64,000 bases of DNA from Streptomyces angustmyceticus (GCF_019933235.1 NZ_CP082945.1:6919501-6983500), one strand, 5' to 3'. Positions 9,074 through 18,314 are shown, counted from the stretch's first letter. Notes: generated from the letters alone by a model not told the origin. Translations and numbers: made by a program.

Positions 9074-9844
9074 TCACCCCTGCCCCGCGGTCCGCTGCCG
9101 GTGTTCCCGCAGCGCCCGCGCCGTCAGGTCGCGGTCCTCGCCCAGGACGAAGGCCCGGACACCGTCGGCGTGCCACTGCGCGCGGCGCTCCGGGGTGGTG
9201 GACATGGCGCAGAACGGCACGTCGTGGCGGGCGCAGGCGTCGCGCAGGGCCCGGACCGCTTCCTGGATGCGGGGGTGGCGGACCTGCCAGGGGACCCCGT
9301 AGGACTGGGAGAGGTCGCCGGGGCCCGGCAGGACCAGGTCGACGCCGCCGGGGGCGAGGATCTCGTCGATCGCCTCGACGCCCTCCCGGTCCTCCAGGAG
9401 CGCCACGATCATGATCTCCGCGTTGGCCCGGCGGAGGTACTCGGCCGGGTCGATGCGGCCGAAGCCGGGGCCCCGGCCGCCGTTGAGGGAGCGCATGCCC
9501 TCGGGTGCGTAGCGGGCGGCGCGGATCGTGGCGTCGATGTCCGCGCGGCCGCGGACGTGCGGGACGACGATGCCCATCGCCCCGGCGTCCAGGGCGCGCA
9601 GCACGGCGCCGGGATCGGCCTCGGGGACCCGGACGAAGGGGGTGAGCCCGGTCGTCTCGGCGGCCCGGATGAGGTTCTCCAGCCGCTGCGGGTCGACGAG
9701 GGTGTGCTCGGTGTCCAGGATCACGAAGTCGTAGTCCGCGCAGCCGATCATCTCGACCATGGCGGGCTCGGGCAGCGTGCTGAACAGCCCGTACGCCTCC
9801 TCGCCCGCGGCGAGCCGGTGCCGGACCTCGTTGGGGCGGAGCAT
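9074..9844 (-). CDS. HpcH/HpaI aldolase-family protein, probable SbnG-like siderophore citrate synthase
   Basis: A 256-residue TIM-barrel protein of the HpcH/HpaI metal-dependent class II aldolase family. Family landmarks: LDTEHTLVD (catalytic His47), VPHVRGRADID, the metal ligands in VALLED and LPGPGDLSQ, and a substrate loop NGGRGPGFG. It is the last gene of the siderophore operon, starting 1 base after the decarboxylase stop. In staphyloferrin B clusters the same family member (SbnG) condenses oxaloacetate and acetyl-CoA to citrate for the siderophore backbone. Its place beside an SbnH/PvsE-type decarboxylase and NIS synthetases favours that role here. A generic 2-keto-3-deoxy aldolase remains possible. 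The family call is firm; the citrate-synthase role is inference. Confidence 0.75.
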   Translation of the reverse strand: MLRPNEVRHRLAAGEEAYGLFSTLPEPAMVEMIGCADYDFVILDTEHTLVDPQRLENLIRAAETTGLTPFVRVPEADPGAVLRALDAGAMGIVVPHVRGRADIDATIRAARYAPEGMRSLNGGRGPGFGRIDPAEYLRRANAEIMIVALLEDREGVEAIDEILAPGGVDLVLPGPGDLSQSYGVPWQVRHPRIQEAVRALRDACARHDVPFCAMSTTPERRAQWHADGVRAFVLGEDRDLTARALREHRQRTAGQG

Positions 9845-9845
9845 C

Positions 9846-11096
9846 TCAGACCTCCCCGGTCGTGCCGGGCTCCGCGGCGCCCAGGAAGTGGAAGCCGGGC
9901 CGCGGGTGCATCAGGAAGTCGTGGTGCGAGATGTTCCAGGCGTACGCTCCGGCGACCCCGAACACCACCCGGTCACCGGCCCGCAGCCCCGGTGCCGGGA
10001 CATCGCGGGCGAGGACGTCCTTGGGGGTGCACAGCTGCCCGGTGACGGTGACCAGGCCGCCGCGCGCGGCCGACCGCGGCCAGGGGTGCGGCCAGGGCGT
10101 GTCGGAGGTCAGGACCGTGCAGGGCTGGTCGTGGCCCTTGGTGGCGGGGGTGCGCAGATGGTGGGTGCCGCCGCGGACCACGGCGAACTCCTCGCCGTGG
10201 CTGTGCTTCACGTCCAGCACCTCGGTGGCGTACCAGCCGCAGTACGCGGTGAGCGCGCGCCCCGGCTCCAGGCGCAGGGTGAGGCCGGGGTGGGCGTCGG
10301 CGAGCCGCGCCAGGCCCGCGCCGAAGGCCGTCCAGTCGAACCGGCGCTCCGGGTCGGCGTAGTCGACGGCCATGCCGCCGCCGAGGGTCACCTCGGTCAG
10401 CGGGACGCGGTGCTGCGCGGCCAGGGCGGCGGCCCACGCCACGATGGCCTCGGACACCGCGAGCTGCTCGGGCGCCTCCAGGCCGCTGGCCAAATGGGCG
10501 TGGATGCCGCGGAGTTCGAGCTGCGGGCAGGTGCCGTCGGTGAGCAGGGCGACGACCTCACCGGCCTGGTCCGGGTCCAGCCCGAAGGGGGTGGGACGGC
10601 CGCCCATGGCCAGCGAACTGCCGTCCAGGGAGCCGTCGTCGACCGGCAGGTTGAAGCGGGCCAGCACCGCTACCCGGCGCTCGGGGGCGAGGCGGGCGGC
10701 CAGGCTCGCGAGCAGGTGGATCTCGTACACGCTCTCCACGTGGAAGCGCTCCACGCCCAGCTCCAGCGCTCGGGCGACCTCGGCGGGCGTCTTGCCCGGT
10801 CCGCCGAAGGCGAGCGGGGCGCCCGGCACGGCCTTGCCGACGTGTGCCAGCTCGCCGCCGGAGGAGACCTCGTAGCCGTCCACGTACGGGCGCAGCGCCG
10901 CCAGGATCTCCGGCTCGGGGTTGGCCTTGGCCGCGTAGTACAGCTCCACTCGGTCCGGCAGCGCGGCCCGTACCTCCGCCAGGTGCGTGCGCAGCGCCGT
11001 CAGGTCGTAGAGGTAGGCGGGCAGTTCCCCGGGCGCGAGGGACCGGGCGCGGTCGCGGACGTCCGGGGTGAGGGCGGGGGCGGGGGTGGTCATCAT
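9846..11096 (-). CDS. PLP-dependent fold-type III decarboxylase (PvsE/SbnH-like)
   Basis: A 416-residue alanine-racemase-fold decarboxylase related to diaminopimelate and ornithine decarboxylases. It has the PLP lysine in YYAAKANPEPEIL, EVSSGGEL, GIHAHLASG, the phosphate-binding GGGMAVDYA and RLEPGRALTAYCG, then GQLCTPKDVLA with the cross-subunit Cys. In vibrioferrin and staphyloferrin B pathways this subfamily decarboxylates a citryl-amino-acid intermediate (seryl to ethanolamine, or diaminopropionyl to ethylenediamine). Its ATG overlaps the stop of the upstream synthetase (ATGA), indicating translational coupling. The substrate cannot be read from sequence. A role in lysine biosynthesis is unlikely given the operon. 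Confidence 0.87.
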   Translation of the reverse strand: MMTTPAPALTPDVRDRARSLAPGELPAYLYDLTALRTHLAEVRAALPDRVELYYAAKANPEPEILAALRPYVDGYEVSSGGELAHVGKAVPGAPLAFGGPGKTPAEVARALELGVERFHVESVYEIHLLASLAARLAPERRVAVLARFNLPVDDGSLDGSSLAMGGRPTPFGLDPDQAGEVVALLTDGTCPQLELRGIHAHLASGLEAPEQLAVSEAIVAWAAALAAQHRVPLTEVTLGGGMAVDYADPERRFDWTAFGAGLARLADAHPGLTLRLEPGRALTAYCGWYATEVLDVKHSHGEEFAVVRGGTHHLRTPATKGHDQPCTVLTSDTPWPHPWPRSAARGGLVTVTGQLCTPKDVLARDVPAPGLRAGDRVVFGVAGAYAWNISHHDFLMHPRPGFHFLGAAEPGTTGEV

Positions 11097-12871
11097 GCGC
11101 TCCAGGGGGTGGTGTCGTCGGTGCGCGCGGCGCCCGACAGAACGGCCTCGGCCAGCGGCGACGCCAGCCGGACGTAGCCGGCCTCGCGGTCGGCCTTGCG
11201 CTCCCAGCGGGTGAGCAGGTTGGCCTTGGCGGGCAGCGGGACGCCGGCCAGCAGCGCGGCCAGCCGCGGCGGGCAGCCGTAGCGGTCGGCGTGGGCCTGC
11301 AGGGTGCGGCGGACCTGCGCCCACAGCTCGGTCTCGGTGTCCGGGTGCAGGTCGGCGAGCGCGGCGAGCATCTCGGCGACGTGGTTGACCAGCAGGCAGT
11401 ACACCACCCGGTCCCAGCCGCGCTGGGCGTCGTACGTCATCGGCGCCGCGACCTGCTCGGGCAGCGAGGCCAGCAGGCCGGCGTGGTGCTCGGGGACGAG
11501 CTTGGTGCCCTCCAGGTCGCGGAAGAGGACCTGCGCGGGCATCCCGTCGCCGTCGACGCAGACCAGCACGTTCTGCAGGTGCGGCTCCAGCACCAGGCCG
11601 TGGTCGAAGTAGGCGGCGAGCACCGGCGGCACGAGCAGGTTGAGGTAGGCGGCCCACCACTCCAGCGCGGCCTGCGGGCCGGCGCCTTCCAGGAGGCGCG
11701 AGAGGTGCGCGGCGCTGGTGGGGTACTCGTCGGCGACCGCGCCCGCCAGCAGCGGGGTGGTGCCCGGCAGCAGCCGCTGGGACAGGCCCTCGCGGACGAT
11801 GACGCCGAAGCCCTCCAGCAGCTCGGTGTCCGGGCGGCCGTCGGCGCCGGGCAGCGCGAGGCTGCGGTAGGCGGGCTCGCGGAGCACCGCGGCGCCGGGG
11901 AAGCGGGCGGCGAGGTCGGCGAGCGCCGGCGCCAGCAGCCGGGTGAGGGCCACCGCCCCGGACAGCTCGTAACTGGCGTTCTTCCGGAGGCAGTTGGTGA
12001 TCCGGATGTTGAGGCTGAACTTCAGGAAGGCGTCGCCGTCGTAGAGCGTGCGCACCGAAGCGGTGGCGGCGAACGGCGTCTCGCTGCTGCCCAGGACGCG
12101 GATGTCGTCGCGCTCCAGTGCCTCCGCGAGGCCCGCGTGGTCGCGCAGCAGCTCGTACTGCCAGGGGTGGACGGGCAGCAGCCGGTAGCCGTCGGGAACG
12201 TCGGCGTGCAGCGCGTCCAGCGGGTCGGCGGCCCCGTCGGCGGACCGCTCCTCGGCGATCAGCTCCTCGCGCACGGCGAGCAGCAGCAGCGGGAAGACCG
12301 CCCCGGTCTCGGGGGCGTAGGACTGCCAGGCGGTGGGGTCGCCGGTGCGGGCCTTGGGGGTCGGGTGGAAGCGGTGGCCCAGGAGCAGCGACTGCTCGGA
12401 GGTGACGTAGGCGGCCTGCCAGCCGTCCGCGCCGTCCGCCGGGGCGGCCGGGTCCTGCTCCGTACGGGCCGCCAGCGCCGCCGAGACGGCCTGGTGGCTG
12501 GAGGCGATCTGGGCCAGAAACTCCTCGTTGTCGACGCCGGTGCGCAGCGACAGCTCGGCGTGCACGTACTCGGCCAGCCGGCGCCAGCCGACCTCGGCCC
12601 AGCCGTCCGCGGTCTGTTCGGACACCGGGCCGGTGAACCGGTGCGCGCCGAACAGCGAGGTCCGCCGCAGCGCGACCCGCAGCAGCACGCCGCGGCGCGG
12701 CAGGCGCAGCAGCAGCCGCCCGTGGTCGACGGCGGTCTGGTGCTCGGGCCCGGACACCTCCCGCAGCAGGCAGTTGAGCAGGGTGTGCGCCACGGCCTGG
12801 TCCGCGGTGGGCAGACCGGCGGGGGCGGCGCCGGCCGCGGCGGGGGCGGGTGAATTGGTCAGCGAGGGCAT
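11093..12871 (-). CDS. IucA/IucC-family NIS siderophore synthetase (PvsD-like position)
   Basis: A 592-residue ATP-dependent carboxylate-amine or carboxylate-alcohol ligase of the NRPS-independent siderophore (NIS) superfamily. Motifs: HRFHPTPKARTG (substrate and ATP loop), PVHPWQYELL, ASVRTLYDGDAFLKFSLNIR (ATP-binding), LEPHLQNVLV and LFRDLEGTKL (metal/ATP), then the C-terminal FhuF-like tail AKANLLTRW. It would adenylate a carboxylate, citrate in the best-known clade, and join it to an amine or alcohol. The ATG at 12871 follows AGGAG by 7 bases and overlaps the MFS stop by one base (TGATG). Together with the second synthetase it would supply two condensation steps. Confidence 0.93.
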   Translation of the reverse strand: MPSLTNSPAPAAAGAAPAGLPTADQAVAHTLLNCLLREVSGPEHQTAVDHGRLLLRLPRRGVLLRVALRRTSLFGAHRFTGPVSEQTADGWAEVGWRRLAEYVHAELSLRTGVDNEEFLAQIASSHQAVSAALAARTEQDPAAPADGADGWQAAYVTSEQSLLLGHRFHPTPKARTGDPTAWQSYAPETGAVFPLLLLAVREELIAEERSADGAADPLDALHADVPDGYRLLPVHPWQYELLRDHAGLAEALERDDIRVLGSSETPFAATASVRTLYDGDAFLKFSLNIRITNCLRKNASYELSGAVALTRLLAPALADLAARFPGAAVLREPAYRSLALPGADGRPDTELLEGFGVIVREGLSQRLLPGTTPLLAGAVADEYPTSAAHLSRLLEGAGPQAALEWWAAYLNLLVPPVLAAYFDHGLVLEPHLQNVLVCVDGDGMPAQVLFRDLEGTKLVPEHHAGLLASLPEQVAAPMTYDAQRGWDRVVYCLLVNHVAEMLAALADLHPDTETELWAQVRRTLQAHADRYGCPPRLAALLAGVPLPAKANLLTRWERKADREAGYVRLASPLAEAVLSGAARTDDTTPWSA

Positions 12872-14157
12872 CAAAGGCTCCTGCGGGTGCGGAGAGTACG
12901 GGGAAGGCGGGGGAGGGCGGTCGCCACCACGGTGACCAGCGCAATCGCGGTCCCGGTCAGGACGGGCGCGGTGGGGCCGAACCAGTCGTTCCCGACGGCC
13001 GCGGCCATGCCGGCGGCGACCGCGCCGGCCTTGGAGAAGAATTCGATCGAGCCGAACAGCCCGCCGGGGGCACGGCCCTTGGCGCAGTCGGCGGCCAGCA
13101 CCGACATGCACACCAGGCCCAGGGTGAGGCCGGCGCCGAGCACCAGGCGGACCGCGACGAAGGCGGTGAGCGAGTGGGCGATGCCGTGCCCGGCCAGGCC
13201 CAGCGCGATACAGCCGAAGCCGAGCGCTATGCCGGCCCGGGGGCGGTGGCGGAAGAGCGAGTGCACCGGGATCGCGGCGATCAGGTAGCACATGTGCGGC
13301 AGGGCGAAGAGGACACCGGACACCATCGGTCCGGTGCCGGGTATCCGCTCCTTGATGAGGGAGATCAGGTACGGGAAGGAGATGACGGTGGAGAAGACGA
13401 AGGCGAACTCGATGGCGTACAGGGCCCGCAGGGAAGCGGCCGGGGCGCGCCCGGAGGGCTCCGCCGTCGCCTCGACCGGCGGCGTCCCGTCCGCCTCGAC
13501 CTCCGCCGCGGCGGTCTGCGGCGCGGCGGTCCGGGACCGCGGCGGCTCCGGCAGCGCCGCCAGCATCGCGGCGGCGGCCAGCGGCAGCACGGCCAGCAGC
13601 GCGTACTGGCGGTGCGGCGACAGCCACGGCGTCAGCGCGCCGACCACGATCGGCGCGCACACCAGCGCCGCACGGGCGCTGCCCTGCATCAGCGTCAGCG
13701 CCCGGGACAGCGCATGGCCCTCCAGCGCCGCCCCCAGGTAGCCGTTGGACGCGGCGAAGGTGCCGCCCAGCACGCCCTGGAGCACCAGCGCGGCGGCGAA
13801 GGTGCCGATCGAGTCGGCCCAGCCCGCCAGCAGGAACGCCGCGGCGAGCCCCAACTGCGCGCGCAGCAGCAGCCGTTTGCGGCCGAAGCGGTCCGCGAGC
13901 CGCCCCCACAGCGGCGCGCCGATGGCGCCGAAGATGGTGGGCACGATGTAGAGCAGGCCGGCCCAGCGGGCGGCGCCGTCGCCCAGCTCGGGCAGGATCT
14001 CGGTGAGGTAGGGCGGCAGGCCCAGCGCGGCGAACGAGGCCACGAAGTAGCAGCCGGCGACGGCGAAGACCTGGCGGCGGGCGAGTCCGGGGCCGGCCTC
14101 GTTCTCGACGGCCGGGGGTGCGACCCGTGCGGCGGTGGCGGTTTTCATCGGGCTCAT
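12871..14157 (-). CDS. MFS transporter, probable siderophore exporter (PvsC/SbnD-like)
   Basis: A 428-residue integral membrane protein with about 12 hydrophobic segments in two halves, separated by a charged Ala/Pro/Glu linker around residue 200-225 and a cytosolic loop. LWGRLADRFGRKRLLLRAQ is the conserved MFS loop 2-3 signature. It sits between the two NIS synthetases, exactly where pvsC (vibrioferrin) and sbnD (staphyloferrin B) exporters lie, so export of the finished apo-siderophore is the likely role. The ATG at 14157 overlaps the upstream stop (ATGA). A second ATG three codons in is an alternative start. Confidence 0.87.
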   Translation of the reverse strand: MSPMKTATAARVAPPAVENEAGPGLARRQVFAVAGCYFVASFAALGLPPYLTEILPELGDGAARWAGLLYIVPTIFGAIGAPLWGRLADRFGRKRLLLRAQLGLAAAFLLAGWADSIGTFAAALVLQGVLGGTFAASNGYLGAALEGHALSRALTLMQGSARAALVCAPIVVGALTPWLSPHRQYALLAVLPLAAAAMLAALPEPPRSRTAAPQTAAAEVEADGTPPVEATAEPSGRAPAASLRALYAIEFAFVFSTVISFPYLISLIKERIPGTGPMVSGVLFALPHMCYLIAAIPVHSLFRHRPRAGIALGFGCIALGLAGHGIAHSLTAFVAVRLVLGAGLTLGLVCMSVLAADCAKGRAPGGLFGSIEFFSKAGAVAAGMAAAVGNDWFGPTAPVLTGTAIALVTVVATALPRLPRTLRTRRSL

Positions 14158-15965
14158 CGGGAAATCCCCGTCGGCAGCAGATAGTTGGGGCCGGTGGTGT
14201 AGTGCTTGTTGATGTCGGCCGCGCCGGACCGCTCCTTGGACAGCAGGGTCCCGGCGCTGACCATCGCCTTGACCGGCAGTTCCGCGGCGTCCAGGACGTG
14301 CGCGCGCAGCGCGGCGCCCGGTCCGCCCGGCGCGGTGCCCAGCCGCGCGACGGCCTCGGCGAGCCGGTCGCGGACCAGGCTCAGCAGCCGGTCGAGCGGT
14401 GCCCGTCCGTGCCGGGCCAGCCCGAAGGCGTAGGAGCCCGCGCACAGATGGAGGGTGATGGTGGTGAACAGGTCCAGCACCGGCCGGTCGTGGTCCGCGA
14501 AGATCCGCGGATCGGCGAAGTCCGCCGGGTCCGGGGCGTCGTCGCCCAGGGTCTCGCGTAGCCGTACGGCGTTGAGGCGCGGCGCGTCGTTGTCCTTGAA
14601 CAGCAGCCGCAGCCGGGTGCCGTGCGCCCCTTCGTCCAGGACCAGCGAGATGTTCTGCTGGTGCGACTCCAGGCCGATGCCGTAGCCGAACAGGGTGGTC
14701 TGCCAGTCGAAGAGCAGGGTCAGCGCGGCGTCCAGCAGGGCCAGTGGGTCACCGCCGTAGAAGCGGTCGGCGAGTTCGTCGATCACCAGCCGTCCGCCGG
14801 GCGCCCGGCCCAGCAGCGCGGCCATCGGCACCACGGCGCTGCCGTCCAGCCCGGCCGGGTAGCGCCGGCACAGCACGGCGAGCAGCTCGTGGTCCGCGTG
14901 GGCGTACACCGTCTCGTCGGCCTGCAGGACCGACTCAGCGAACCGCGGTTCGCGGGCGATCACCGTCTCCAGCAGTCGCTGGCCCTCCGCGCCGTCGATG
15001 AGGGTGCGGGGCTTGATGGTGCGCCGGTTGCGCAGCCCCAGCGTCGCGGTGGCCAGCGGCAGTTTCAGGTGCAGACGGGGATCGGCGTCGATCGCCACGG
15101 TCCGCATCGACAGGGTCGGCACCGCGTCCAGCAGCGGGCGCGCGGACAGCACCGCCTCGCCCTCCAGGCCGGTCTCGCGCAGGGCCTCGCGCAGCGGGTC
15201 GCCGAGCGTCAACGGGTGGACGGGCAGGGCGAGATGACTCTCGTCGAGGCGCGGCAGGCCCAGCTCGGCCGGCGCCGGCCAGCACGCGGGCAGGGCCGCG
15301 GTCCCGCCGCCCGCGACGGTCGTCGCGGCGCGCGGCACGGCCAGCCAGCGCAGTGCGAACCGGGGATGGAACTCGGGCGCGTAGGCGTGCAGTTGGCCGT
15401 CGTCCAGGCCGGAGCGGCCCCGCGAGGTCGGGTAGACGGGGTGGTCGGTGCGGGCGGCCAGGGTGTCGTACGCCAGGCCGCCGGTCAGCCCCTGCCAGGC
15501 GGCGGGCGAGGTGCCGTGACGCTCCGTCAGCAGTCGGTCGACGGCGTCCCGGGTGCGGGTGTGCAGCCGCATCGTGGCCAGGGTCTGCCGGCACTCCTCG
15601 GCGAACGCGTCGAAGCCGGGCCGGTCGGCCGGGTCGGCGAGCGCGCGCAGCGCCGTGAGGACCGCGTCGACGGTCGTCAGCCGGGCGCCGTCGGACTCGC
15701 GGACCAGCAGCGGCAGCCGGGCCGCCCAGGTGCTCTGGTAGCCGTCCGCGCCCAGCGGCAGCAGCAGGGCACCGGCCGCCGGACCCGCGGGCAGCCGCAG
15801 CCAGGGGCCGTCCGGCCGCTCCAGCCGCGTGCCGGCGCTGCGCAGGCCGACCACGTCCTCGCGCAGCAGCGCGCTCAGCACCCGCAGCAGCAGCTCGGAC
15901 TCCTCGGCCGCGCCGGCCGTCTCCTGCCCGGCCGGAGCGTCGGTGGTGTCGGGGGAGACGGTCAT
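14154..15965 (-). CDS. IucA/IucC-family NIS siderophore synthetase (PvsB-like position)
   Basis: A 603-residue second NIS synthetase, only distantly similar to the one downstream. It has DHPVYPTSRGRSGL in place of the usual HPxxKxRxG loop, LPVHPLTLGDPL, the ATP-binding SMRTVAIDADPRLHLKLPLA, LRNRRTIKP, IGLESHQQNISLVLDEG and LFKDNDAPRL, and the C-terminal ferric-reductase-like tail ending LLSKERSGAADINKHY. It is divergent enough to belong to another NIS type, so the two enzymes probably act on different acyl donors. The ATG overlaps the ATP-grasp stop (ATGA). The cognate substrates are not predictable from sequence alone. Confidence 0.9.
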   Translation of the reverse strand: MTVSPDTTDAPAGQETAGAAEESELLLRVLSALLREDVVGLRSAGTRLERPDGPWLRLPAGPAAGALLLPLGADGYQSTWAARLPLLVRESDGARLTTVDAVLTALRALADPADRPGFDAFAEECRQTLATMRLHTRTRDAVDRLLTERHGTSPAAWQGLTGGLAYDTLAARTDHPVYPTSRGRSGLDDGQLHAYAPEFHPRFALRWLAVPRAATTVAGGGTAALPACWPAPAELGLPRLDESHLALPVHPLTLGDPLREALRETGLEGEAVLSARPLLDAVPTLSMRTVAIDADPRLHLKLPLATATLGLRNRRTIKPRTLIDGAEGQRLLETVIAREPRFAESVLQADETVYAHADHELLAVLCRRYPAGLDGSAVVPMAALLGRAPGGRLVIDELADRFYGGDPLALLDAALTLLFDWQTTLFGYGIGLESHQQNISLVLDEGAHGTRLRLLFKDNDAPRLNAVRLRETLGDDAPDPADFADPRIFADHDRPVLDLFTTITLHLCAGSYAFGLARHGRAPLDRLLSLVRDRLAEAVARLGTAPGGPGAALRAHVLDAAELPVKAMVSAGTLLSKERSGAADINKHYTTGPNYLLPTGISR

Positions 15966-17155
15966 GACGAGATCTCCCAGCGCTCGGCGGTGAAGAAGTC
16001 CTGCGCGGCCCGGTCCAGGGCGTCGCGGTCGGTGCCGGTGGCCCGCAGGACGCCGAGGTAGTCGCGGTTGGTGCGGTAGTGCGGGTGCTCGGTGCCGACC
16101 GCGCGCAGCGGCCGGTAGGCCAGCCGTACGCCGTCCGTCTCGCGGTCCGTGGCGGCGGGCGCGGCGGTGAGCGTCCCGGCCCGGTCGGCGAGGGCGTACT
16201 CCACCCGGCCCGCGCCGCCCGGCCGGACACCGAGGTCGGCGGGCAGCGGCTCGCCGAGGTGAGTGCGCAGGACGTGCTCGAACAGCTCGATGCCCAGGAC
16301 CCGGGCGAGCAGCAGATCGCACTGGTCGCCGATGACGCGGTAGTTCACCTCGATGAGCCGCGCCCGGCCCTCGTGCACCACGAACTCGGTGTGGCAGGCG
16401 CCGAACCCGACGCCCAGCGCGTCGAGTTGCGCCAGCACCTGGGCGACGACGGGCTCCGGGTGGGCGGCGACGAAGTCGTGCCGCTCCTCGATGAAGGACG
16501 GCGGCGCGGAGAGCGTGGTGTGGAAACCGCCCAGGAGGTGGCGCCGCCGGCCGTCGCCCAGGGTCTCCAGGGTGTAGAGCTCGCCGGCCAGGAACTCCTC
16601 GGCGACCAGCGCCGCCTGCGGGCGCCGGGCCTGGATCTCCCGGGCGCGCGCCTCCAGCTCCGCGGGTCCCTCGGCCAGCAGCACGTCCTCGCTGGCCACG
16701 CCCTCACGCGGTTTGACGACACAGGGGTAGGGCAGCCCCGCGGCGGTCAGGGCGGACGGGTCCCGGCCGGGCGCGAGCTCGGCGGACCGCACGGTGTCGG
16801 CGCCGGACGCGGCGAGGTGGCGGCGCATCTCGGCCTTGTTCTTGGCGCGCAGCGTGGCCCGCCAGTCCTTGCCGGGCAGCCCGAAGTAATCGGCGGCCAG
16901 GGCCGCCTGGGTCTGCAGGTGGTCGCTGTTGGTGAAGACCGCGGCGGCCGGGTGGTGCGTGGCGATGCGGGTGATGACCGCACGGAAGTCACGGACGTCG
17001 CACTCCAGGACCTCGTCGGCCCGGCAGCCGGCGCGCCGGTGGGCCTCGGGCTGGTCCGTCAGCAGCGTGACATCGAGACCGAGGCGGGCGGCGGCGGGGA
17101 GGAATCCCTCGGTGACCGAGTCGGTGGGGTTGAGCGCGAGCAGGTACATCCGCAT
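15962..17155 (-). CDS. ATP-grasp ligase (PvsA-like)
   Basis: A 397-residue ATP-grasp enzyme. It has an N-terminal pre-grasp Rossmann-like domain (MRMYLLALNPTDSVTEGFLPAAARLG), the ATP lysine in YPCVVKPREGVASEDVLLA, the hinge VAEEFLAGELYTLE, and Mg-binding residues in RLIEVNYRVIGDQCDL. Such enzymes make amide bonds through acyl phosphates. In vibrioferrin biosynthesis the first gene of pvsABCDE encodes a protein of this size and type. It is the first biosynthetic gene, followed with ATGA overlaps by the synthetase and exporter genes. A GAAGGG SD lies 9 bases before the ATG at 17155; a second ATG two codons later is possible. A 93-base gap separates it from the binding-protein gene. Confidence 0.87.
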   Translation of the reverse strand: MRMYLLALNPTDSVTEGFLPAAARLGLDVTLLTDQPEAHRRAGCRADEVLECDVRDFRAVITRIATHHPAAAVFTNSDHLQTQAALAADYFGLPGKDWRATLRAKNKAEMRRHLAASGADTVRSAELAPGRDPSALTAAGLPYPCVVKPREGVASEDVLLAEGPAELEARAREIQARRPQAALVAEEFLAGELYTLETLGDGRRRHLLGGFHTTLSAPPSFIEERHDFVAAHPEPVVAQVLAQLDALGVGFGACHTEFVVHEGRARLIEVNYRVIGDQCDLLLARVLGIELFEHVLRTHLGEPLPADLGVRPGGAGRVEYALADRAGTLTAAPAATDRETDGVRLAYRPLRAVGTEHPHYRTNRDYLGVLRATGTDRDALDRAAQDFFTAERWEISS

Positions 17156-17248
17156 GGGACGGGGCCCTTCAGGTTCAAGGGTGGTGCGGGGGACGTCGGG
17201 GACGGGGGCGGGCCGTGGGGACGGCGGCCCACCCCCGGTTCGGGCGGG

Positions 17249-18262
17249 TCAGGCCTTCGGCAGCGGCACGCCGGTGGCCTTGGCCACGTCGGCGAGCATG
17301 TGCTCGGCGGCCTGGATGCCGATGCCGGACATCCAGGTCTCGTCGGGCACGTCGAAGACCTTGTGCTTCTTGACGGCCGGCAGGTCCTTCCAGACCGGGT
17401 TGGACGTGACGTCCTTCTGCTGGGTCTTGCTCGGGGTGTCCGCGGTCGTCACGAACACCAGGTCCGCGTCGGCCTTGTCGATCTGCTCGGGGCTGACGTC
17501 GAGCATCGTCTTGGCCGGGTCGGTCGAGCTCTGCGACTTCGGCCGGGCCAGGCCGATGTCGTCGAGGACCACACCGCTGTAGGAGGACTTCTGGTAGAGG
17601 CGGGTCGGGCCCGCGACGAAGCGCACCACGGACGCCGACGGCATCTTGCCGTGGTACTTCTTCTTGATGGCCTCGCCCAGCGCCTTGGCCCGGCTCTGGT
17701 ACTCCGTCAGCTTCCGGTCGGCTTCCTTCTCCAGCCCCAGCGCCTTGGCGTGGACCTTGAGGTTGGCCTTCCAGGGGCCGCCGGTGGTCTCGGTGAAGAC
17801 CGTCGGCGCGATCTGCTGGAGCTTGTCGTAGATCTTCTCGTGCCGGACCTTGGAGGACAGGATCAGGTCGGGCTTCAGGGCGATGATCTTCTCCAGGTTC
17901 GGCTCCAGCAGCGGACCGACGTCCTTGACACCCCCGATCTCGTCCTTGAGGTAGGTCGGGAAGCCGCCCTCGGTCTTCATGTGCGGGGAGACCGCGCCGA
18001 CCGGCTTGACGCCGAGCGTGGTGACGTCGTCGAGCTCACCGGTGTCCAGGACGACCACGCGCTTGGGCTTGGCGGGGATCTTCACGTCGCCGCCCATGGC
18101 GCTCTTGACGCTGCGCGGGAACCCGGCGCCTGCCTTCGCCGCGTCGTCGCCCCCGGAGGAGGTGCTGCCGCCGCACGCGGTGAGGGCGCCGGCGCCCAGG
18201 ACGACGGTGAGCAGCGCGGCCGGCAGCCGTCCGGAGCCGCGCAGAGAGGATCTGGTGAACAT
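17249..18262 (-). CDS. ferric-siderophore-binding lipoprotein (FecB/FhuD family)
   Basis: A 337-residue periplasmic-binding-protein-like lipoprotein. A basic N-terminus and hydrophobic stretch end in a lipobox (LTAC, Cys at about 30), followed by a Ser/Gly linker. The mature part has the bilobal TroA/FecB pattern: KRVVVLDTGELDDVTTLGVKPVGA in lobe 1, LKPDLILSS, and DADLVFVTT in lobe 2. It would capture the ferric siderophore outside the membrane and hand it to the permease pair upstream in the operon. AAGGAAG lies 9 bases before the ATG. It is separated by 52 bases from the ATPase gene and by 93 from the biosynthetic genes, with no extra iron box in either gap. Confidence 0.92.
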   Translation of the reverse strand: MFTRSSLRGSGRLPAALLTVVLGAGALTACGGSTSSGGDDAAKAGAGFPRSVKSAMGGDVKIPAKPKRVVVLDTGELDDVTTLGVKPVGAVSPHMKTEGGFPTYLKDEIGGVKDVGPLLEPNLEKIIALKPDLILSSKVRHEKIYDKLQQIAPTVFTETTGGPWKANLKVHAKALGLEKEADRKLTEYQSRAKALGEAIKKKYHGKMPSASVVRFVAGPTRLYQKSSYSGVVLDDIGLARPKSQSSTDPAKTMLDVSPEQIDKADADLVFVTTADTPSKTQQKDVTSNPVWKDLPAVKKHKVFDVPDETWMSGIGIQAAEHMLADVAKATGVPLPKA

Positions 18263-18314
18263 GAAAGCAACTTCCTTAGGGGGAGCGGAAAGGGGAGAGG
18301 GCGTGGGGGAGGGG

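Noticed and set aside
7730..10045. A 771-codon plus-strand open frame opposite the reductase and HpcH/HpaI genes
   Set aside because: No SD, no domain, and Asp/Val/Gly-rich shadow composition; the minus-strand genes have motifs and ribosome-binding sites.
9074..17155. Assignment of the cluster as staphyloferrin B
   Set aside because: It has SbnG-, SbnH- and NIS-like genes, but no sbnA/sbnB-type genes for L-diaminopropionate and only two IucA/IucC proteins; the ATP-grasp gene and order fit vibrioferrin better.
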